From IMG/VR virus record IMGVR_UViG_3300017786_000134, positions 1 through 24,542 of that record: a stretch of 24,542 nucleotides of DNA; one strand, 5' to 3'. Shown in pieces: positions 19,964 through 24,542 of the stretch (its first letter is position 1; each line of letters opens with the position of its first letter). A model generated the notes under the pieces. It was not told where the DNA came from and did not search any database. It saw nothing but the letters and a program-made list of their open reading frames with translations. The position numbers and the translations under genes are program-made. This stretch comes from a virus.

Positions 19964-20886
19964 GACATATAACCCAGTGCACTAAAGCTCCAGTTAATTA
20001 TGGTCGGTGATGTGAATCTAGGCTGCGCCATTGACTTATCAATAGTGCAAAAATACATCTTATCTCTTTCCGCTTTTTGCTCTGCGAGAGTTCCAGACTT
20101 GCTTCTATTGTGCATTATAAAAAATGGGTGTCTAGATGCGTAATAGCCTACTAACTCAACCAACGGAAAGTTTTTTGTTTCACCGTTTATAGTGCTTTTA
20201 GTGTAATCATCTAAAGCAGAAGCCTGTTTAGTATAATTAAGAGTAGAGTAAAGGTCGGCTTCACTGTATTGATTAAGATTAATTTTTAACTTCTGCGGAA
20301 CTTTTCTAACATCACTTAATAAAGGATTACCTTTATTGTTACGCTTCATAGCGTTTTCTTGTGTAGCAAAAAAGGGCGGAGTGTAGGGCGCTGAAATCTC
20401 TATACCCTCATTGACCCACATCCCCATCGAAAGAATAGAAATGTAAGAGTCTGAATCCCAGCCTATTGTGGTAATCTTTATGCGCCTACATAAAAAAGAG
20501 GTAGTATCAGTAAAGTTAGCCCCGAACACTTTATATGAATTATCCGCTGGCTTATAAGTTGATGTATAAACATCCGTACCGTCAAAAAAACCACCATCCA
20601 CATCACCAGACGTATTAGCATCGAACTCAATTTTGATACCTTGGTCTTTGGTTAAGTTATGACCGTATATTGCAAAGCCGTTCATTATTTTTTGAGCATC
20701 AAAAGTAATAGTGATAACAGCTTGTCCACCACTAACTTTAAATGACGTACCTGCATTATCATCAATACAGTTTACAAACTCATAACCAGTTTGCTCAGTA
20801 GCACCAGTAACCGCTATCGTAGGCTTAGTTGTCTTGCGCCAGTATTCGTGGTGCAGTTTGTTTTCTACTAAAATTGCTCCAGACAT
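19960..20886 (-). CDS. Distal tail (Dit)-like protein with discoidin-type domain (308 aa)
   Basis: ATG overlaps the TAA of the tape-measure gene. It begins ILVENKLHHEYWRKTTKPTI; residues about 25-155 look like a discoidin/F5-8-type galactose-binding domain (NCIDDNAGTSFKV, ITITFDAQKIMNGFAIYGHNL, FLCRRIKITT). The C-terminal half (about 165-308) is typical of small tail proteins that follow the tape measure (VELVGYYASRHPFFIMHN, NWSFSALGYMS). Position between tape measure and hub matches Dit. The carbohydrate-binding fold is inferred from pattern. Confidence 0.6.
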   Translation of the reverse strand: MSGAILVENKLHHEYWRKTTKPTIAVTGATEQTGYEFVNCIDDNAGTSFKVSGGQAVITITFDAQKIMNGFAIYGHNLTKDQGIKIEFDANTSGDVDGGFFDGTDVYTSTYKPADNSYKVFGANFTDTTSFLCRRIKITTIGWDSDSYISILSMGMWVNEGIEISAPYTPPFFATQENAMKRNNKGNPLLSDVRKVPQKLKINLNQYSEADLYSTLNYTKQASALDDYTKSTINGETKNFPLVELVGYYASRHPFFIMHNRSKSGTLAEQKAERDKMYFCTIDKSMAQPRFTSPTIINWSFSALGYMS

Positions 20887-23354
20887 TATGAACCTACCAA
20901 TGCGTTAATTTCTAAGCCATCTTCAGTGGCTTCGTTTATAGCTTCTATGATACGTCTTGCACCCTCTGGGTCAATAGAGCCGTCTACTGTTACGTTTATA
21001 GCTTGTGGTGCTTGTGTTATTTCATCGTTAGCCGCTGGTTGTACTGGCGCTGTTTGAGCTGCTTCCGCTCCACCACCACCACCACCGCCACCACCGCCAC
21101 CACCGCCTCCGCCGCCGAGTCTGCCTGCCGCAGATGCAACGATGGCCGCAGCCCTTATTCCACCAAATACTTTTTCTTGTGCTGCCGCTGCCGCTGCTCT
21201 CGCAGGAGCGTCTGGAGTTGGAAGACTAAGTTGCGATTGTGCTGCTAGACCCATATTTACAGCAGTTGTTCTCGCGTTATCCGCAAGAGCCATACCTGTT
21301 TCAGCAACTATTATTGCTTTTCTGATTGTTTTACTCTTACCAGCAAATACACTTAAAAGCTGTATACCAGCTTGTACGCCTCGCCTTCTTGCGTCATATT
21401 CAAACTTCTCTGCTTTCTTTGCATCTGTTATTTTCTTTTTATTAAACTCAGCATCTGCAAGCCTTTCTTTTTCTCTTCTAATTGCAGCTAACTCATCTAA
21501 TCTTCCATATTTAAGGACTTCTGCTTCATACTCAAGTTCCGCCTGAGCGTAAGCGGTTTCAAGTCTTAGTGCATCAGCTTCTGCAATATCACCCTCTTCT
21601 CGCATCCTGCTTTCTTTCATTAAATCTTCTTTAATCTGTAATTTATTCCTTACTAATTCCATTTCGGCAGCAGCTTCAGCCTTAATTTCAAGTTGCTTTT
21701 GCGCTGCGGCAGCTTTTACAGCCTCTTGCGCCTTTTCTTCTTCGGCTATCTGATTTTTTAGCTGCTTTATTCTTTTCTGGACTGGGTCTTCTACGTTTTG
21801 CGTTCTACCACCTACAGTAGAAGATACACGCTTTTCCTTAACCTCTTTAGGAGTTCGGGTAAAATCTACATTTTGTGATCTACCGCCTACAGTTCTACTT
21901 GCAGTTCCTGTTTCCTGACCTAATAATCGAGCCAACTCCTCTTCAGGAGTCTCAATTATTTTATCAGCTAAAAAACCGAGCGCATTTGCAAGACCTAAAG
22001 TAGCCTTTGTTGCTATAGCGGCAAACCCAAACTCGTCTGCAATAGCGATATTTAATCTTTCAAAATTGTCTGCTGCCAAGTCTGCCGCACCAGATAAGCC
22101 GCCACCTGTACCCGCGCCACCAAGCTGATCTTGTAGGGTTTTAATAATAACTGCTTGCGCGCCTTGTAAGTCACCGCTTCTTTGTAATACGGTTATTCTT
22201 TCTTTCTCTTGCTTAGTGAAAGAAATACCAGCGCGAGTCAACCCAGTCATATTTCTAGCAGGGTCTTCTAAAGCCTTACCTAACTGTTTAGCACCCGAAG
22301 ATGCTGTCTGACCCATTGCCGCACCAATATCAACTGTAAGGCCAAGGGCAGACTCAAAAACATCACCAGATATTGCTTTAAATGTTAAGAGTATGCCTTG
22401 AGCGTTACGCATTTCATTAGCAGATGCCATTGTTGCTGTAGCTAACCCAACAGCCATCTCATTTAATTGTTTAGATGTAAAGCCAGCCGTACCCCCTGTT
22501 GATTTAACAAGAGCTTCAACTTTTAACATTTGTAATTCGTATTCTTGGAATACTTTAAGAGAGTTTCTTACAGCAAAAGCTAGACCAACAAAACTAGCAG
22601 AAATTGCTAGTCCCCCTATACCTATTCGACCTAAACCTGTAGCTATAAAAGATAATCGACCAGATAGACCATTCAATGGGCCTTGCAATGCTGCTGTCGC
22701 AGTAGAGGCGTTTCTAAAACTTTTAGCTAATTTTTCGTTAGCCCTTGTTAGTTTTTCTTCTTTTTTTGTGAGCTTACTACTAGCGGCTGCTGCCTTTTCT
22801 TTCATCTTAGCAGCTTCTTGGTAAGCTCTTATTTCAGCTCTTTTGATAGCGTTAGCTTTTTTTACTTCATCGCTATTTTTCTTTATTGCATTTTTATTTT
22901 GATTAGTTGACTGGATGGCCTTTTGCTTTCTAGTAGCCTCTTCTCTGTAAGCGTTTATCTCAGCCTTTTGAACTGCCAGTTTAATTTTTGTAGCTTCTTT
23001 TTCTTGAGCTTTAGCAGCAGCGAGTTTTTTGGCAGCATCGCTGCTCTCTTTCATTTTTTGTATAGATTCTTTTCTTTTTAAATTTTCTCTGTTGGCATTG
23101 ATCTCAGCCCGCTTCATTACTCTGGCTTGCTCGGCATACGCCTTTATTTCAGCCTTCCGTATAGCGTTTGCTTTCTTTTGCTCTTCTGTTTGAGCTTTCC
23201 TAGCTTTTGTAGACTTATTTGTAGCCTTAGTCTCTTCACCAATAGACTTGGTAACTGTACCAGACTCTTTTGCAAGTTTTTTTAACTCATCATTAGCTTT
23301 TTTAAGTTGAGCAGTATTAGCCTCAAATATCAGTCTTGCGATTGTGTCTGCCAT
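20886..23354 (-). CDS. Tape measure protein (822 aa)
   Basis: ATG at 23354 after GAAAGG. N-terminus (RLIFEANTAQLKKANDELKKLAKE) and about 200 residues of coiled coil with four copies of a RAEIxAYxExA-type motif (near 66-77, 81-90, 129-140, 171-182). A Gly/Ala-rich hydrophobic segment (about 228-262) and a TMP_2-type central region (LKVEALVKSTGGTAGFTSKQ, LTVDIGAAMGQTASSGAKQ) follow. Near 480-515 the word TVGGRxQNV occurs twice. Residues 747-762 are sixteen Gly. By the usual rule of about 1.5 Angstrom per residue the tail would be roughly 120 nm. It sets tail length. Confidence 0.85.
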   Translation of the reverse strand: MADTIARLIFEANTAQLKKANDELKKLAKESGTVTKSIGEETKATNKSTKARKAQTEEQKKANAIRKAEIKAYAEQARVMKRAEINANRENLKRKESIQKMKESSDAAKKLAAAKAQEKEATKIKLAVQKAEINAYREEATRKQKAIQSTNQNKNAIKKNSDEVKKANAIKRAEIRAYQEAAKMKEKAAAASSKLTKKEEKLTRANEKLAKSFRNASTATAALQGPLNGLSGRLSFIATGLGRIGIGGLAISASFVGLAFAVRNSLKVFQEYELQMLKVEALVKSTGGTAGFTSKQLNEMAVGLATATMASANEMRNAQGILLTFKAISGDVFESALGLTVDIGAAMGQTASSGAKQLGKALEDPARNMTGLTRAGISFTKQEKERITVLQRSGDLQGAQAVIIKTLQDQLGGAGTGGGLSGAADLAADNFERLNIAIADEFGFAAIATKATLGLANALGFLADKIIETPEEELARLLGQETGTASRTVGGRSQNVDFTRTPKEVKEKRVSSTVGGRTQNVEDPVQKRIKQLKNQIAEEEKAQEAVKAAAAQKQLEIKAEAAAEMELVRNKLQIKEDLMKESRMREEGDIAEADALRLETAYAQAELEYEAEVLKYGRLDELAAIRREKERLADAEFNKKKITDAKKAEKFEYDARRRGVQAGIQLLSVFAGKSKTIRKAIIVAETGMALADNARTTAVNMGLAAQSQLSLPTPDAPARAAAAAAQEKVFGGIRAAAIVASAAGRLGGGGGGGGGGGGGGGGAEAAQTAPVQPAANDEITQAPQAINVTVDGSIDPEGARRIIEAINEATEDGLEINALVGS
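21069..21116. repeat. Trinucleotide repeat encoding sixteen glycines
   Basis: A run of CCA/CCG/CCT/CCC-type triplets on the plus strand (GGT/GGC/GGA on the coding minus strand) lies inside the tape-measure gene, giving Gly 747-762. Mixed codons keep it from being a perfect microsatellite, yet slippage changing the count by whole triplets would not break the frame. Confidence 0.9.
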
Positions 23355-24024
23355 TGTTTTAGCCTTTCTTCATCTAAGCCTAAAATGGCATTTATCTGCC
23401 ATCTATCTAATTGTTCGTCATACAGTTTAGAGTAAGCCAATATATCTTGCAGACCTATACTCTCCACACCTTTAGAGATTAGACAGTAAGCATTCCAAGT
23501 GCTGATAAGGTGGTCGTCAAGGGTAGGCTGATCGTGCAACTCCTTAGGAGCGCGACCAGATATTCTTTCGATAGCTTTCCACTGTTCTAGCCTTGTGGAT
23601 TTACTACCCTTGATTCTACCGTTAGCAAAAAAAACCCATTTGCCAAACGCGATTATTTTTTCGGCTTGGCTGTCGTAAAATTTGACCTGTCAGCCATAAA
23701 AGTGTCAATCTGATCTCTGATGTAAGGGGCTTTTGTGTATAACTCCTTGCATAACTTTTTAGTGAACTTTTCGTCTGTGCCGCGCCAACCAATTGTCGAT
23801 GCAACCAAACTATCTATAGTCATTAACTCGTCATCAAAGTCCTTGTTAGCTCTTAGAGCCTCCATATATGATTTCTGCTGCTTCTTTGCTTGCGCTCGGA
23901 ATACAGGAGAGTCCATACCCATTACTTTAATGAAAAGACCTGTTTCATTACCTTGGTCGTCAATAATCTCTACTTCAGAGCCAGCTTCGTGTAAATCAGT
24001 TGTGTATAGTTCACTTACTTTCAT
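23330..24024 (-). CDS. Tail assembly chaperone GT fusion made by -1 frameshift (231 aa)
   Basis: The 123-residue chaperone frame (24024-23653) ends CCG AAA AAA TAA. The -1 frame is open from just before that stop to TGA at 23330, adding about 108 residues (KIIAFGKWVFFANGR, SKSTRLEQWKAIERISG, then TWNAYCLISKGV, LKQWQTQSQD). The extension overlaps the tape-measure start by 25 nt. This is the G/GT arrangement conserved in long-tailed phages, where the minor long form guides tape-measure and tail-tube assembly. A TTG start at 23539 could give a separate 69-aa product, but no start serves the upstream part, so frameshift fits better. Confidence 0.7.
23653..23662 (-). other. Frameshift site: G AAA AAA followed by stop
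   Basis: On the minus strand the last codons of the chaperone are AAA AAA, followed by TAA. A run of six A lets the ribosome (or polymerase) slip back one base just before the stop; the downstream -1 frame is open. The heptamer is G AAA AAA, not the classic A AAA AAG, so efficiency could be modest. Confidence 0.6.
23653..24024 (-). CDS. Tail assembly chaperone, short form G (123 aa)
   Basis: ATG at 24024 after AAAGGGTG. The product is MKVSELYTTDL through TDEKFTKKLCKELYTKAPYIRDQI, DTFMADRSNF, TTAKPKK; the KLYTxAPxIRxQIxxFxxDRxNF-like tail is typical of phage tail assembly chaperones. It lies between the tail tube and the tape measure, as expected. Binds the tape measure during tail assembly; not part of the mature virion. 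The C-terminal TAKPKK is replaced by the frameshifted extension in the long form. Confidence 0.75.
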   Translation of the reverse strand: MKVSELYTTDLHEAGSEVEIIDDQGNETGLFIKVMGMDSPVFRAQAKKQQKSYMEALRANKDFDDELMTIDSLVASTIGWRGTDEKFTKKLCKELYTKAPYIRDQIDTFMADRSNFTTAKPKK

Positions 24025-24049
24025 AAATCACCCTTTTTTAGTTAAGTAA

Positions 24050-24068
24050 AGCCCCGACTAGCGAGGCT
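24050..24068 (-). terminator. Hairpin after the tail-tube gene, weak terminator or attenuator
   Basis: On the minus strand AGCCTCG pairs with CGGGGCT (one G-U pair) around a five-base loop, followed by TTTACTT rather than a long T run. It lies between the major tail gene and the chaperone gene. A partial terminator here would keep the abundant tail protein at higher level than its downstream genes. Confidence 0.5.
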
Positions 24069-24079
24069 ATTGGTTTAAA

Positions 24080-24542
24080 TTATAAATCTGTGTCGATTGT
24101 TAATGCACCAACAGAAGGACTAGAAGCTACCGCTACGAAGTCCATAGCAACAGATAACAAGCCTTCACCGCCGACTTCAACAGCACCAGTAGTATATATG
24201 ATTTTAGGTAAATCAAACTTAATACCAGTAGCGCCACTGCCGAACTGTACACTCAATGCGCTTGAAGTGTTTGCAATAAACTTCTCTAGCAAAACAGAGC
24301 TTGTAAAATGACAAGTCATAGAGCCACTTACGCGACACTTACTAATACCACCTTGAATTGGAACAACAGCTCCAACAGAATTGGTAGTTTCTATACCATT
24401 CTCAATAGATAAAGAAAGGTCAGTACAAATTGAGTTTGCTGCACCCTCTACGATTACCGCTTGAGACGAGTGAAAAGGGTCGTTAGCCTCAATGTAATTC
24501 GTGCCACCATTGTCAGGGTCAGCATCATTACCAGCCGTTTCA
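24080..24542 (-). CDS. Major tail tube protein, C-terminal part (cut by window edge)
   Basis: The frame is open from the right window edge to TAA at 24080; the start is outside. The visible 154 residues are beta-rich: ANDPFHSSQAVIVEGAAN, CTDLSLSIENGIE, SGSMTCHFTSSVLLEKF, IIYTTGAVEVGGEGLLSVAMDFVA, ASSPSVGALTIDTDL. Such strand-rich C-termini ending in a set of anti-parallel strands are typical of phage tail tube proteins, and the position next to the chaperone fits. An ATG inside at 24319 is not the start, since coding continues upstream. Confidence 0.65.
   Translation of the reverse strand, partial: ETAGNDADPDNGGTNYIEANDPFHSSQAVIVEGAANSICTDLSLSIENGIETTNSVGAVVPIQGGISKCRVSGSMTCHFTSSVLLEKFIANTSSALSVQFGSGATGIKFDLPKIIYTTGAVEVGGEGLLSVAMDFVAVASSPSVGALTIDTDL

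Noticed and set aside
21142-21546. Plus-strand open frame (134 codons) within the tape-measure gene
   Set aside because: Mirror frame of a coiled-coil coding region; product is Ala/Ser/Leu-rich without domain signs, and the tape measure on the other strand is certain.
23622-23804. Minus-strand 60-aa frame overlapping the chaperone
   Set aside because: Out of frame with both the chaperone and its -1 extension; lacks SD and contains no recognisable features.

Overview
The window is a stretch of a tailed double-stranded DNA phage or prophage with a siphovirus-type tail. It carries tail-tube, tail-chaperone, tape-measure, distal-tail, tail-hub and receptor-binding-type genes, a lysozyme/holin module, and a replication/recombination operon. 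The Gram-negative host is inferred from signal-peptide proteins, an XhlA-like protein and a GH24 lysozyme with no cell-wall-binding domain. Genes are packed end to end (TAATG, ATGA and GTGA overlaps), Shine-Dalgarno (SD) sequences are strong, and TTG/GTG starts are common. No integrase, terminase, portal or capsid gene is in the window; those probably lie to the right. No tRNA, rRNA or CRISPR array was seen.

Layout. (1) Positions 1-2714, left block. Small genes on the minus strand plus one larger GP88-like gene (1205-2044), ending at a good intrinsic terminator (221-247). Several of its genes share an A-rich AAGGGG ribosome site, and its GCG/CGC-rich codon choice looks different by eye from the rest, so it may be an accessory or acquired block. 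(2) 2715-2889, a divergent control region with a 23-bp tandem repeat and a sigma70-like promoter. (3) 2890-8940, the plus-strand early operon: a NinG-like HNH protein, a lambda O-like initiator whose own gene holds four iterons and an AT-rich tract (candidate origin), an ERF single-strand annealing protein, several small HTH and zinc-ribbon proteins, small membrane proteins, an SSB-like protein ending in DDDIPF, a NinB-like protein and a PD-(D/E)XK nuclease. Together they look like a recombination-dependent replication set. (4) 8909-24542, the late block on the minus strand, read right to left: tail tube (partial), tail assembly chaperone with a -1 frameshift extension, tape measure, distal tail protein, large hub with lectin-like domains, three paralogous receptor-binding-type proteins, two beta-rich proteins, a lysis/envelope group with deeply overlapping frames, a set of small basic proteins, an HTH-metallophosphatase, a 3-TM holin and a lysozyme. 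The early and late operons converge and overlap by 32 bp at 8909-8940.

Most notable: the candidate origin inside the initiator gene; the tail-chaperone frameshift; a shared motif that duplicates the SD sequence in tandem at two places, each before a TTG start (a 40-residue membrane peptide and the lysozyme); the triplicated receptor-binding-type genes; and many genes under 60 codons that an ordinary ORF cut-off would miss. All functional names come from motif recognition by eye; no database search was run.
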